This document shows, in pieces, positions 25,699-34,511 of a stretch of DNA of 64,000 bases (the stretch's first letter is position 1; each line of letters starts with the position of its first letter). A program made the position numbers and the translations under genes. Below the pieces are notes generated by a model that saw only the letters and a list, made by a program, of their open reading frames with translations, was not told the DNA's origin and ran no database searches. The stretch comes from Paenibacillus campinasensis (GTDB lineage: Bacteria > Bacillota > Bacilli > Paenibacillales > Paenibacillaceae), in contig NZ_NPBY01000030.1 of assembly GCF_002272015.1 (NCBI RefSeq), positions 186,001 through 250,000 of the forward strand, given 5' to 3'.

Positions 25699-26790
25699 AT
25701 GATGACGATGATCGATATATTGAAAGAGGTCGGCAGAGGCAAGCGGGGCGCCCGTGATCTGAATTACAGCGAAGCTCTTGCCGCAGCCGAGTCGATAATA
25801 GATGGAACAGCAACTCCCGCCCAGATCGGAGCGTTCTTCGTTGCGGAACGCATGAAGATGGAGAGTGCCGAGGAATTGGAGGCGTTCGTGCACGTGCTGC
25901 GGGAGCGGACATACCGCTCATCGGCTCATGCGGGCCTGGACTGCGCGGGTCCGTATGACGGGCGAAAATCATCTTTTTACGCCACCTTCCCCACCGCGTT
26001 TCTGCTTGCCGCGGCCGGTGTACCTGTAACGCTGCACGGGATGGCCTCTCTGCCTCCTAAATGGGGCGTAACCCTGATGGATCTGCTACGACAGAAGGGC
26101 ATCGACTCGGCAAGCGTCCTGCCCGACCATGCCCTGATGGCAGCCAAACAGAGCGGCGTGCTGCTGGTCGATGCCGAGCAGTGGTGTCCGCCGCTGCAAG
26201 CGCTCCGGCCTCTCCGGGAGGAGCTTGGCATGCGAACGATTCTGAATACCGCAGAGAAGCTGCTGGATTACAGTCACGCTGATTATATCGTGTATGGCGT
26301 ATTTCACAGCACCGTGTTCGACCGGATGGGCCAGCTGATGGAGACGCTCAAATACCGTAAAGCGCTCATCGTGCAGGGTACAGAGGGATCAGAGGATCTG
26401 TTCATCCACCGGCCGACCCGCGTCCATCTGATCCAGGACGGGGAATCGCACATGCATATGATTGATCCGGAGACCTTCGGCCTGGAGGCCACTCCCCCCG
26501 ACAAGGACTGGACCGCAGCCGAGCAGCTGAAGACCGCCGAGGAAGTGCTGCAAGGCCAGGCGCACATCGCCTTCACCAATCAGGTGCTGCTGAATGCGGC
26601 GGTTCGGCTCCACCTGTGCGGCAGCGCCGATTCAATCGAGGAAGGGATCTATACATGCAAGTCCCTGCTCGAGCGCGGCGCCGCCTGGAACAGATATGAA
26701 TGCTGGCACCAGGCCTTGCGCGCCAGCGCGAGCTCAAGCTCTAGTTCCGGCTCCAGTCAGTCGCCGGGCTCTATCCCCTCTGCACGCTGA
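25699..26790 (+). CDS. TrpD-fold (glycosyltransferase family 3) protein, not a true anthranilate PRTase
   Basis: Protein of 363 aa with the helical N-terminal part and alpha/beta domain of the TrpD/nucleoside-phosphorylase class II family (ATPAQIGAFFVAERMKMESAEEL; GVPVTLHGMASLPPKWG). The glycine-rich PRPP loop GTGGD of anthranilate phosphoribosyltransferase is replaced by CAGPYDG, so TrpD activity is doubtful; it resembles TrpD2/YbiB proteins instead, some of which bind nucleic acid. The C-terminal 20 residues are a Ser-rich tail. GGAGG lies 7 nt before the ATG at 25699. It follows the ANTAR gene by about 115 bp in the same direction and likely shares its transcript. Confidence 0.75.
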   Translation: MMTMIDILKEVGRGKRGARDLNYSEALAAAESIIDGTATPAQIGAFFVAERMKMESAEELEAFVHVLRERTYRSSAHAGLDCAGPYDGRKSSFYATFPTAFLLAAAGVPVTLHGMASLPPKWGVTLMDLLRQKGIDSASVLPDHALMAAKQSGVLLVDAEQWCPPLQALRPLREELGMRTILNTAEKLLDYSHADYIVYGVFHSTVFDRMGQLMETLKYRKALIVQGTEGSEDLFIHRPTRVHLIQDGESHMHMIDPETFGLEATPPDKDWTAAEQLKTAEEVLQGQAHIAFTNQVLLNAAVRLHLCGSADSIEEGIYTCKSLLERGAAWNRYECWHQALRASASSSSSSGSSQSPGSIPSAR

Positions 26791-26808
26791 TCGTAAGAGC
26801 ATAACAAC

Positions 26809-26867
26809 AAGGACCTTGTCCGCTCACGGGAATCCATCTCCCATAAGCGGCAAGGTCCTTTTTCTTT
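26809..26867 (+). terminator. Intrinsic terminator after the TrpD-like gene
   Basis: Arms AAGGACCTTG (26809-26818) and CAAGGTCCTT (26851-26860) with inner CCGCT/AGCGG pairing, followed by TTTCTTTT. Confidence 0.8.
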
Positions 26868-26962
26868 TCCCCGCTTGGTTACAACGGCCCGGGGCACCGG
26901 ATCACCTCGCTTGACCGCGAGCAGACGCAGTGCGATCCTCACAGCCGCCGCGCGCCGGATGA

Positions 26963-28036
26963 TTAACGGGATAGCTCCACCGTCCAGCCGAACGGATCTT
27001 CCATCGTTCCGCGCTGAATGCCCGTAATCGTATCATACACCCGCTTGGACAGCTCGCCGGTTGTTCCCCCGTGAATGACCATCTTATTCCCCTGCCATTC
27101 CAAAGCGCCAATCGGTGAGATTACAGCTGCCGTGCCGGTGCCAAACGCTTCAATCAGCTGGCCGCTGCGATGGGCTTCCGCAATTTCGTCGATGGACAGC
27201 GCCCGCTCCTCGACCGGAATGTTCCAGTGGCGCAGCAGCTCCAGCACCGAATTCCGCGTCACCCCGTTCAGGATACTTCCGTTCAGCGCCGGGGTCACAA
27301 CGGTATCCCCCAGCTTGAAGAAGACGTTCATGCTCCCGACCTCTTCGATATATTTGCGATGAACCCCGTCCAGCCACAGCACCTGCGAATACCCTTTCTC
27401 ATGGGCTTCCTCCTGTGCCTTCAAGCCGGCCGCGTAGTTTCCTGCCGTCTTGGCATGCCCCACGCCGCCGGTTACGGCCCGGACATAATTCGGCTCCACA
27501 TAGATGCTGACCGGGTTAATGCCCTCTTGATAATAGGAGCCAACGACGGACAGAATGATCATGAACTTATACTGACGCGATGGGGCAACCCCCAGCAGCG
27601 GTTCGGTTGCAAACACGAACGGACGAATATACAGCGACGTTCCCGGCTCGGAAGGAATCCAGTCGCGGTCAATCAGCACGAGCTCCGAAATCGCCTGCAT
27701 AACCAGCTCTTCATCCAGCGCCGGGATGCTTAGACGATGATTGGACAGGTTCAAACGCTCGATATTTTTGTTGGGACGAAACAGAAGCGTTCGCTGATCC
27801 TCCGTCAGGTAGGCCTTCAGCCCTTCAAATACGGTCTGGCCATAATGGAAAACCTTGGCCGCCGGATCCAGCTCAATCGGCTGATACGGCACGATGCGCG
27901 GGTCATGCCAGCCCTTGCCCTCATCATAATCAAGCATGAACATATGATCGGTAAATACCGTCCCGAACTCCAGGCGCTCGCCCGAAGGCTTCGGCTTCTT
28001 GTTGGTTGTCGGCTCGATTGCAATTGTATGAACCAT
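26963..28036 (-). CDS. ilvE: Branched-chain amino acid aminotransferase
   Basis: PLP-dependent class IV aminotransferase of 357 aa (BCAT type II), last step of leucine, isoleucine and valine synthesis and first step of their breakdown. The PLP lysine is in GGVGHAKTAGNYAAG; the fold signature is QVLWLDGVHRKYIEEVGSMNVFF, split by about 5 residues from the lysine region; the phosphate-binding region is GTGTAAVISPIG. It is preceded by a T-box leader, so uncharged branched-chain tRNA should raise expression. It is monocistronic. Confidence 0.95.
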   Translation of the reverse strand: MVHTIAIEPTTNKKPKPSGERLEFGTVFTDHMFMLDYDEGKGWHDPRIVPYQPIELDPAAKVFHYGQTVFEGLKAYLTEDQRTLLFRPNKNIERLNLSNHRLSIPALDEELVMQAISELVLIDRDWIPSEPGTSLYIRPFVFATEPLLGVAPSRQYKFMIILSVVGSYYQEGINPVSIYVEPNYVRAVTGGVGHAKTAGNYAAGLKAQEEAHEKGYSQVLWLDGVHRKYIEEVGSMNVFFKLGDTVVTPALNGSILNGVTRNSVLELLRHWNIPVEERALSIDEIAEAHRSGQLIEAFGTGTAAVISPIGALEWQGNKMVIHGGTTGELSKRVYDTITGIQRGTMEDPFGWTVELSR

Positions 28037-28163
28037 TGTTATCCATCTCCTCTTAGAACAGTGCTATCGGCTTATATGCCTTCATGTTCTAGTTATTTAT
28101 TGAATCATGCCAAACGATACTCGTTCCTAATAAGTATCTGGCCTATAACCCTCCAGCTGCACC

Positions 28164-28446
28164 AAAAAACTCCGCCCCACAAGGGACGGAGTTCAATCCG
28201 CGGTACCACCCAACTTCGCACCGTTCCCGGCGCGCGCCTCAACACCGCATGAAGCCTGCATCATTCGCAAGACTCCTAAGCGGATGCTTCCCGATACATA
28301 ACGGCGGGATTCCGGATGCGCCTACACAGCTTATGTAACCTTCAGCGCACCTGCTCCGAGGCGACGGCCATCTCTATCGCCGCTGACTGCTTCGCACCTG
28401 CCAGCAGTTCTCTGAACCAGCTCCAACGATATCGGCTTCCTCATCA
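28164..28446 (-). ncRNA. T-box leader of ilvE
   Basis: On the minus strand the T-box TGGTACCGCG (28199-28208) is followed by a terminator with arms at about 28168-28176 and 28186-28193 and a TTTTTT tract. Stem I sequence with the conserved GGTGCGA apical motif begins near 28440. A branched-chain specifier is expected from the gene; I could not settle which codon. Confidence 0.85.
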
Positions 28447-28551
28447 GTGCATTTCAAATTTTTATTAGTCTATCCCAACTATCGGCTTCCGTCAAGAGGC
28501 GCCAGACCGTCTTATACGCAGTCCCCGCCTGATTCCGTGTCACCGGGGCGT

Positions 28552-29094
28552 TTATCTGTTGCTGCTGAACCGGAAGACCAGCATGTCTCCTTTTTTCGGG
28601 TGAACGCCTTTGCCCTCGGTGTATTTCCCGCCGGTATACGTATCCAGCGTTCTCCGCCAGAAAATCTGGCTTGTCATATTCCGCTCGCTCGAATTCGTCT
28701 GAAGCTCCCAGCCGCCTTGAAGCTGGTTGAATAATTGCACCGCTGCCTTCTGAGCGACACCCTGCCGCCGATAAGCGCGCAGCACAAAGTAATCGTTCAG
28801 ATGATACTTTGTGTTCGGGGAGGATGCCTCCGACTCATCAGTCACAAGCGCAAATCCTGCTGCGCTGCCGTCCACTGTGATCAGGTATGGAAAGAGATCG
28901 GATGGCTGCTCCCACCAGTTCTCATGCCGTTCGCTCAACTCACTCAGCGTTCTTACGCCGGCATCTTCATCAAAGATACCGTACGGATTAGGTCGGGTTC
29001 CCCATATCTCAGACATGTCATGCAAGTACAGCGGATACAAGTTATGAATGATAAATGACTGTTCCTTCGGGCATAAACGCACTTCAATATTCAC
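28552..29094 (-). CDS. GNAT family N-acetyltransferase
   Basis: Acetyl-CoA-dependent acetyltransferase of 180 aa. The acetyl-CoA binding motif A is seen in FVLRAYRRQGVAQKAAVQLF, preceded by the beta strand GFALVTDE. It starts at GTG, 7 nt after GGGAGGGG. No operon partner is visible. Substrate cannot be predicted. Inverted repeats about 100 bp upstream (29192-29236) may regulate it or an unknown rightward transcript. Confidence 0.85.
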   Translation of the reverse strand: MNIEVRLCPKEQSFIIHNLYPLYLHDMSEIWGTRPNPYGIFDEDAGVRTLSELSERHENWWEQPSDLFPYLITVDGSAAGFALVTDESEASSPNTKYHLNDYFVLRAYRRQGVAQKAAVQLFNQLQGGWELQTNSSERNMTSQIFWRRTLDTYTGGKYTEGKGVHPKKGDMLVFRFSSNR

Positions 29095-29191
29095 GGATTA
29101 TCCCCTCCCTAATTGGAATATGAATGCGCACACATTGATCCGGGCGCACAGCTAAGTATGTCTAGGATAACATAATTCCGGCCTCAAGAGG

Positions 29192-29236
29192 TTTACAGTG
29201 ATGTAAATTTGTTGACGCTTGCTGTAAAATATTTAC
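29192..29236. promoter_or_regulatory. Two inverted repeats upstream of the GNAT gene
   Basis: TTTACA-GTGA-TGTAAA (29192-29207) and GTAAA-ATA-TTTAC (29224-29236) share the half-site GTAAA and flank a TTGACG. The rest of the 453-bp gap from 29095 to 29547 has no credible gene, apart from the GAACGTTC operator below. Confidence 0.4.
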
Positions 29237-29404
29237 GACAATTTGGATATTCGGCAGATAGGTCTGCACATCCGCCAGCGCTCTCTCCAGCCGATCGTCT
29301 CATAAATAAACGTGCCCGCAGATCGAACTTGAAATCCGCCGCTGATGTTCTTACTATACTTTACATATCCGGCCTTGACTATGACAGTTGCAACATTCCT
29401 CCAG

Positions 29405-29416
29405 CCGAACGTTCGG
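29405..29416 (+). promoter_or_regulatory. TetR-type operator overlapping a -10 box
   Basis: Perfect 12-bp palindrome CCGAACGTTCGG followed directly by TATAAT (29417-29422). Its right half GTTCGGTAT is the exact reverse complement of the left half of the operator upstream of the MFS-tetR operon (31955-31972), so both are probably bound by the TetR protein at 30012-30611. Confidence 0.55.
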
Positions 29417-29547
29417 TATAATTGCCCGATATTCATTATATGCCATGACGGCTTATCCTAAGTAATGACGCTAAGGCGGCGGAGAATGCGATATAATAGA
29501 CGTTCAAAGCTGTTTCCATATCACTTATTAAAGGGGCTGATCATGGG

Positions 29548-29988
29548 ATGATTTATCGTTCGAAAGTAGACCGGTTTTATAAAAGATTTCTTATGATCAT
29601 CATACTGATCCTGGCGCTCGCAACCTTCTGGCCGCTATTTCTTGAGGGGGGCAATATACTGGAGGTCATTGTCGTTCTGAGCTGCATATTCGGGGCGATA
29701 ACAGCCTTTCTGTTGTGGTGCACCTTGTCCATTAAATATGTATTTCGTCAAGAGGATTTACTTGTGAGCGGAGGTCCGTTTCGAAGCCGAATTCCTTATC
29801 AGAGCATCACTAAGACTGCGCCGACAACAGCCATCTATACCGGTTATCGGGTGATGTCCGCGCGCGAGGGGCTTGAGATCTTCTATACGACAGCGGCGTT
29901 TGGGAGTGTGAAGATTTCGCCGGAGGAGCCGGAGAGGTTTATCGATGAATTGAAGAAAAGATGTCCGCATATGCAGGTCGAGGCGTAG
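29548..29988 (+). CDS. Small membrane protein with bacterial PH-like domain
   Basis: Protein of 146 aa: two membrane helices (about residues 13-32 and 37-60) followed by a soluble domain with the pattern of PF06713-type bacterial PH domains (YVFRQEDLLVSGGPFRSRIPYQSITK; LEIFY...VKISPEEPERFIDELKKRCP). Proteins of this architecture are common in Bacillales, and a few act in immunity or envelope functions, but no role can be assigned. AAAGGGG precedes the ATG. The GAACGTTC operator 130 bp upstream suggests control by the nearby TetR repressor. Confidence 0.8.
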   Translation: MIYRSKVDRFYKRFLMIIILILALATFWPLFLEGGNILEVIVVLSCIFGAITAFLLWCTLSIKYVFRQEDLLVSGGPFRSRIPYQSITKTAPTTAIYTGYRVMSAREGLEIFYTTAAFGSVKISPEEPERFIDELKKRCPHMQVEA

Positions 29989-30011
29989 GCCATCCCTACG
30001 CCCTGATCTGT

Positions 30012-30611
30012 TCAGGTCCCCGGGTCCAGCGTCCCTTGCAGAAAGACATGCATCGCTTGGCGATACAGCTCGAGTGTATCTTTCACCTGGGTGCGCCGGG
30101 ACATCTCGCCAAGGCCCATCATCAGGGCACCAAGAATGACGGCGAGCATCCGCTCATCATGCTGCTGGATCTGCCCGTCTGCCATGGCCGCCTGCAAAAT
30201 TTCCTGATAGAAGGTAATCTGCGCCGTATAGAACTCCGTCACCTTGTCTTGTACTTCACTGTTGTCCCACTCGCTACTGAGAAACTCGTCCATTGCTTTG
30301 GTCAGCGGATGGTTCAGGTCATTCTTCACAATATGTTCAGCCAGACCCTGGAGCTTCTCGGTAATGGTGAACCAGGTGGATTCCCTCTCTCTCCATTGCT
30401 CCAGCCAATCCCGGTCCCATTCATCCAGCAGATATTGAAATAGTCCTTCCTTGCTGCCGAAGTGATAGTAGATGTTGCCTTTGCTCTTGCCCGTGGCCGC
30501 TGCGATGTCCTCGATGGAGGTTCCCTTGTAGCCCTTCTGGGCAAATAAATGTTTGGCTGCTTCAGCTACCTGTTTCTTCGTTTGTTCCCCTTGCTCCTTT
30601 TTTCGATTCAC
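30012..30611 (-). CDS. TetR family transcriptional repressor
   Basis: Regulator of 199 aa with the TetR helix-turn-helix at residues 12-58 (AKHLFAQKGYKGTSIEDIAAATGKSKGNIYYHFGSKEGLF, in three helices) and a helical ligand domain. The GTG at 30611 has AAGGGAG 8 nt upstream; the longer frame to 30674 is not favoured. It is the second gene after the MFS pump in one operon, whose promoter carries the ATAC-CGAAC-GTTC-AGTAT operator; typical drug-responsive autoregulation is inferred. Confidence 0.88.
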   Translation of the reverse strand: MNRKKEQGEQTKKQVAEAAKHLFAQKGYKGTSIEDIAAATGKSKGNIYYHFGSKEGLFQYLLDEWDRDWLEQWRERESTWFTITEKLQGLAEHIVKNDLNHPLTKAMDEFLSSEWDNSEVQDKVTEFYTAQITFYQEILQAAMADGQIQQHDERMLAVILGALMMGLGEMSRRTQVKDTLELYRQAMHVFLQGTLDPGT

Positions 30612-30700
30612 GAATTTGCTCCCTTCATTATCTCTCCTTCGTGCTTTTCGCTGGATTAACCGCCCGGGGCGCATGCGCGCCCCGACATCAACAAGCCCGC

Positions 30701-31912
30701 TTATCTTGCCGTATCGGCTGGCCGCTCCACCGGTTTGTGAATCCAGCGCAGGCTGAACATCCAGCCCACCAGGGCGATGAGACTGCCGAGCAGGAACGGA
30801 GAGTTGATCTCGATATCGAACAGGGCTCCTGCCAGAATCGGGCCGCCGATATTCCCCAGACTGGTATAGGACGCATTCAGCCCGGCGACAAGCCCTTGCT
30901 CATTCCCCGCTATCCTGGAAAAATACGTGCTGATGGCCGGACGTACGAAGTCGACCGCCAGGAAAACGATCGTCACGGATACGAGCATCATCCAATATTG
31001 CGCGGAGAAAATCGTGGTTACCATGAATATGGCCATCAATAACAGGCAATATACCGTCAGCCTCTTCTCCCCGATCCAATGGATCAATCGCCCAAACAGG
31101 GTGAGCTGCATCACCGCGCCAACGATAGCGCCAACCGCGATCAGCCACGCAATTTGGCCAGGGGTATACCCGTATTTATGATCTACGAAAAGTCCCAGCA
31201 CCGTCTCAAACTGTGATAGTCCGAGCGAAATGATCAGGATGATCAACAGCCCGGTAAAATAAGGCGTACGATAAGACCCCATCAGCTGCACGAGCTGGGA
31301 CTCCTTCTGTTCCTCCCGGTTCTGTGCGGCAAGTCGCGTGCTCTTGTCCAGCGATTCCGGCAGAATCAGCATAGACACGAGACCGGACAAGGCTGCAGCT
31401 CCCGCCGCTGCAAAGAAAGGCACCCGCAGACCATACTCGGCAAGAAAGCCGCCGATGGCCGGCCCGATGATAAAACCGGTCGAGATCGCCGCATTGATCC
31501 AGCCCATGCCCATGCCGCGATCCTCCTCTGTCGTAATATCGACTACATAAGCCATGACAGCAGGCATGATAAAGGCGACGGATACGCCGCCGAGCATTCT
31601 TGCGATAAAGAGCAGCAGCGCATTCGTTGCCAGACCGAAGAGCAGTTCGGATAACGCAAATATGAACAGGCCGGCAACGATGATCCATTTACGCCCATAA
31701 CGATCTGACCAGCTTCCCGCATACGGGGCCACCAGAAATTGAGTTAACGAAAATACAGCCACGAGAAAACCGACCATCGTTCCGGAAATACCCAGCACAT
31801 TCATATAGGTTGGCATGATCGGAATGACCAGACCGACACCTACAAATCCTATAAATATATTAAACATGAGCAATAAAATCGCTCCGTTGTTTCTGGTTGC
31901 CAATGCTTTCAT
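30701..31912 (-). CDS. MFS multidrug efflux-type transporter
   Basis: Twelve-helix major facilitator of about 403 aa, DHA1/TetA-NorA type. Motif A is GSWSDRYGRKWII between helices 2 and 3; motif C-like GPAIGGFLAEYG lies in helix 5. It probably exports drugs or toxic compounds by proton antiport. The ATG at 31912 has GGGGGA 8 nt upstream; an ATG at 31948 lies within 7 bp of the operator and is less likely. tetR follows 89 bp downstream. Confidence 0.9.
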   Translation of the reverse strand: MKALATRNNGAILLLMFNIFIGFVGVGLVIPIMPTYMNVLGISGTMVGFLVAVFSLTQFLVAPYAGSWSDRYGRKWIIVAGLFIFALSELLFGLATNALLLFIARMLGGVSVAFIMPAVMAYVVDITTEEDRGMGMGWINAAISTGFIIGPAIGGFLAEYGLRVPFFAAAGAAALSGLVSMLILPESLDKSTRLAAQNREEQKESQLVQLMGSYRTPYFTGLLIILIISLGLSQFETVLGLFVDHKYGYTPGQIAWLIAVGAIVGAVMQLTLFGRLIHWIGEKRLTVYCLLLMAIFMVTTIFSAQYWMMLVSVTIVFLAVDFVRPAISTYFSRIAGNEQGLVAGLNASYTSLGNIGGPILAGALFDIEINSPFLLGSLIALVGWMFSLRWIHKPVERPADTAR

Positions 31913-31954
31913 CTCTCGTTCCCCCAGGTTCATCTCTTGTGTATTCATTCATTT

Positions 31955-31972
31955 ATACCGAACGTTCAGTAT
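31955..31972 (-). promoter_or_regulatory. TetR operator of the MFS-tetR operon
   Basis: Imperfect palindrome ATACCGAACGTTCAGTAT, 8 of 9 positions symmetric, located 43 bp upstream of the MFS start. It shares the CGAACGTTC core with 29405-29416. Confidence 0.65.
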
Positions 31973-32154
31973 ATATTATCGCCGGGCTTGCTCGATTGTC
32001 AATGTGATTTTTCGAGCGCCTTGCTTCGAAGAACGGGGGGATGAATATGGAACTGGATGAGGTATGCCTTTTTCGCAGTTTTTTTGTTATAATGGCTCGA
32101 ACGAACATGACATCATCTCACAGATTTGTAAATAGAGAGAACGGAGGGGAGACG

Positions 32155-33360
32155 ATGAGAAAAGAGCGCATTGAGGAAGTGACCTTGCTGCGGGCAATGG
32201 CTTTCATGGCGATCACAATGCAGCATTGCATTGCGGAATATATATATAGACCGGACATCGCGCAGCCGGATGCGGTCATGCTGGGCATGCTGTTTCACTT
32301 CACCCGGTTTGGCACACCGACCTTCGTGTTTCTGTCCGGGCTGATCCTGTTCTATAACTACGCGGAGAAGCTGAATTATCTAACGTACGTGCGGAAGCGG
32401 GCAACCGATATTCTGGTGCCGTTCCTGACGTGGACCGTCATTTATTGGGTGTCCGTCAGCATCATATCCGGCCATTCGTTCACCGCAGCCGGCACGTGGA
32501 CCACGCTTGTCCGTCAGCTGGTAGAGCCAAGCTATGGCTATCATCTGTGGTTCATCCTGATGATCTTCCAGTTTTACCTGCTGCTGCCACTGCTGCTGAG
32601 ACTGGCCAAGCCTGTGCACAGCTTCATTCAGCGGAAGCCTGAGCAGGCATTCCGGCGCACCCTTATGCTGGTAGCAGGTGCGGCTATCGTATACGGGGCA
32701 CTGACCTGGTTTTCCTATTACCGGGCCGGCGCCAGCGCTGCCGCCATCGGGGGTTTCTGGGAATGGCTAATGGTCCATCGGTCCAAATGGTTTGTGTTCT
32801 ATTTCTTCTATTTTCTGCTCGGAGCGGTGTGCGCGTACGGACTGGACCGGTTTCGCCGGGTTGCCGTCAGCAGTCTGCTGGCAAGCGGACTGGCGTTCAT
32901 TCTCCTGTACATCTGGGCGGGATATGAGCTGCTGGGGATATCGACAACGAGCATGATGCTGGGGGCCTCCACTTACCTGCGGCCGACCATCTTCCTGCTC
33001 ATTGTCGCCCAGTTGATGGCTGTCTATGGCCTGGCCGTCATCATCGACCGGCATGGCGGGATGATGAAGCGGTTCATGCTGTTCGTCGGCCGCCATTCAT
33101 TCGGCGGATTCCTCGCCCATGCGTTTGTGCTGATGCTGGTCTCCGGGGTCACCCGGCCGATGCAGCTGGAGGGCTCGCATCTGATCGCGACCCTCATCAC
33201 CTTCCTGATCGTTGCCGCAGGCTCGATTGGCATCGCCAAATTGGCCAGCCTGCTGCCGTTCGGTTCACTGCTGATCGGCGCGCAGGGAAGGAAGAAGAAG
33301 AGCCCCGGCAGCAATGGCAAGCCGCCTTATCGCCAGGAGCAGACCGGAGCCCCATTATAG
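32155..33360 (+). CDS. Acyltransferase family (Acyl_transf_3) membrane protein
   Basis: Integral membrane O-acyltransferase of about 401 aa with ten or more helices. It begins with the family motif IEEVTLLRAMAFMAITMQHC (an R and H at the usual active-site places) and ends with a basic tail. Relatives transfer acetyl or succinyl groups to polysaccharides, teichoic acids or antibiotics. The ATG at 32155 has GGAGGGG 5 nt upstream; the open frame to 32041 adds an unrelated leader. TATAAT occurs at 32088-32093 as a probable -10. No polysaccharide genes adjoin it. Confidence 0.85.
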   Translation: MRKERIEEVTLLRAMAFMAITMQHCIAEYIYRPDIAQPDAVMLGMLFHFTRFGTPTFVFLSGLILFYNYAEKLNYLTYVRKRATDILVPFLTWTVIYWVSVSIISGHSFTAAGTWTTLVRQLVEPSYGYHLWFILMIFQFYLLLPLLLRLAKPVHSFIQRKPEQAFRRTLMLVAGAAIVYGALTWFSYYRAGASAAAIGGFWEWLMVHRSKWFVFYFFYFLLGAVCAYGLDRFRRVAVSSLLASGLAFILLYIWAGYELLGISTTSMMLGASTYLRPTIFLLIVAQLMAVYGLAVIIDRHGGMMKRFMLFVGRHSFGGFLAHAFVLMLVSGVTRPMQLEGSHLIATLITFLIVAAGSIGIAKLASLLPFGSLLIGAQGRKKKSPGSNGKPPYRQEQTGAPL

Positions 33361-33382
33361 TAAGGATTCGCCCGAAACATTA

Positions 33383-33423
33383 AACAATGTCGCGGTCAGC
33401 ATTGCGCTGACCGCGACATTGTT
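33383..33423. terminator. Strong hairpin after the acyltransferase gene
   Basis: Perfect 18-bp arms (33383-33400 and 33406-33423) with a 5-nt loop. No long T-run follows in either direction, so it is terminator-like but not canonical. Confidence 0.6.
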
Positions 33424-33526
33424 GTATATATCCCAAATCCGCTGTTGGCTAACCTGATCGGGATGGTGCACAGCTTCTTCCCCGTATCCTTATATCATGC
33501 CGGCGCATGCGGATGCACATGCATCG

Positions 33527-34477
33527 TTACTTATGCAAGGCTTGCTTCAATGCTGTCTTGTATTCATTCACAGCACGCTGACTGATCTCGGCGCCGGGAA
33601 CATACTCCTCGAAGCCATGAAAACACCCCGGGTAGAGATGGAATTCCGTAGGCACTCCTGCCTCGGCCAACCTGGTCACATACTCGATCGTTTCGTCGCG
33701 AAACGGGTCCAGATCGCCAACGCAGATATACGTTGGAGGAAGACCGGACAAGTCGGTTGCGCGAGCCGGGGCCGCATAGGGAGAGATCGCTCCGTCTTCG
33801 CGTTCCCCTAAATACAACGACCAGGCCAGTTCTGTCTTGGCCTTGCTCCATACCCGGTCGTCCGTGATCGTCTGGCTGGACGGGGTAACCATCCGATCAT
33901 CGATCATCGGATATAGAGGCATCTGGAACATGATCGCAGGCCCCTGCCGATCTCTGGCCAGGAGGGAGAGCGCAGCGGTCAATCCGCCGCCGGCGCTCGG
34001 GCCCATCACAGCAATTCGGGAGTTGTCACCTCCCAGTTGTTCGGCATGGTCCGCGAACCACTTCAGCGCGGCATAGCAATCCTCCAGCGGTGCCGGATAC
34101 GGATGCTCAGGCGCTAGCCGATAATCTACTGACACGATGATGCATTCGAGCTCGGATACCATCTGCTTCATAGCGGGATCCATCATATCAGCGGATCCGA
34201 GGATATATCCGCCGCCATGAATATAGAGAAGGCCCGGAAGCGCGCCCTTCTTCTCTCGCGGCTCGTAAATTTTGATCCGGACGTCCGGACCGTCCGCCAC
34301 GCATGGAATATACCGTTCCGAGGTCAGAACCCCCTCATGCACAGGCAGCGTCGCCGCCATGGCCGCAGCAAATTGCTGCATCTCCATTCTTTTCTCCTCC
34401 AGGTTCTCCCTCGTGTAGATAACTTCCGGCAAACCAGCAAACATCGACTTCAGTTCAGGATGCAGTCTATCTTCCAT
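33527..34477 (-). CDS. Alpha/beta hydrolase, hormone-sensitive-lipase type
   Basis: Carboxylesterase-like enzyme of 316 aa. The oxyanion-hole motif is IHGGGYILGS; the nucleophile elbow is GPSAGGG; the acid and base are in DPFRDE and CFHGFE, so the Ser-Asp-His triad is complete. The ATG at 34477 has AAGGTGG 8 nt upstream and gives the normal family length; the frame is open further into the upstream gene. It follows the SDR gene by 34 bp and probably shares its MerR-controlled promoter. Confidence 0.88.
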   Translation of the reverse strand: MEDRLHPELKSMFAGLPEVIYTRENLEEKRMEMQQFAAAMAATLPVHEGVLTSERYIPCVADGPDVRIKIYEPREKKGALPGLLYIHGGGYILGSADMMDPAMKQMVSELECIIVSVDYRLAPEHPYPAPLEDCYAALKWFADHAEQLGGDNSRIAVMGPSAGGGLTAALSLLARDRQGPAIMFQMPLYPMIDDRMVTPSSQTITDDRVWSKAKTELAWSLYLGEREDGAISPYAAPARATDLSGLPPTYICVGDLDPFRDETIEYVTRLAEAGVPTEFHLYPGCFHGFEEYVPGAEISQRAVNEYKTALKQALHK

Positions 34478-34511
34478 GTTCCAAGCCACCTTTGTCACAG
34501 AGAGTTGCACA

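Noticed and set aside
29209..29421. Possible 70-codon gene in the gap upstream of the PH-domain protein
   Set aside because: No ribosome binding site and no sensible protein pattern; it ends in the operator region.
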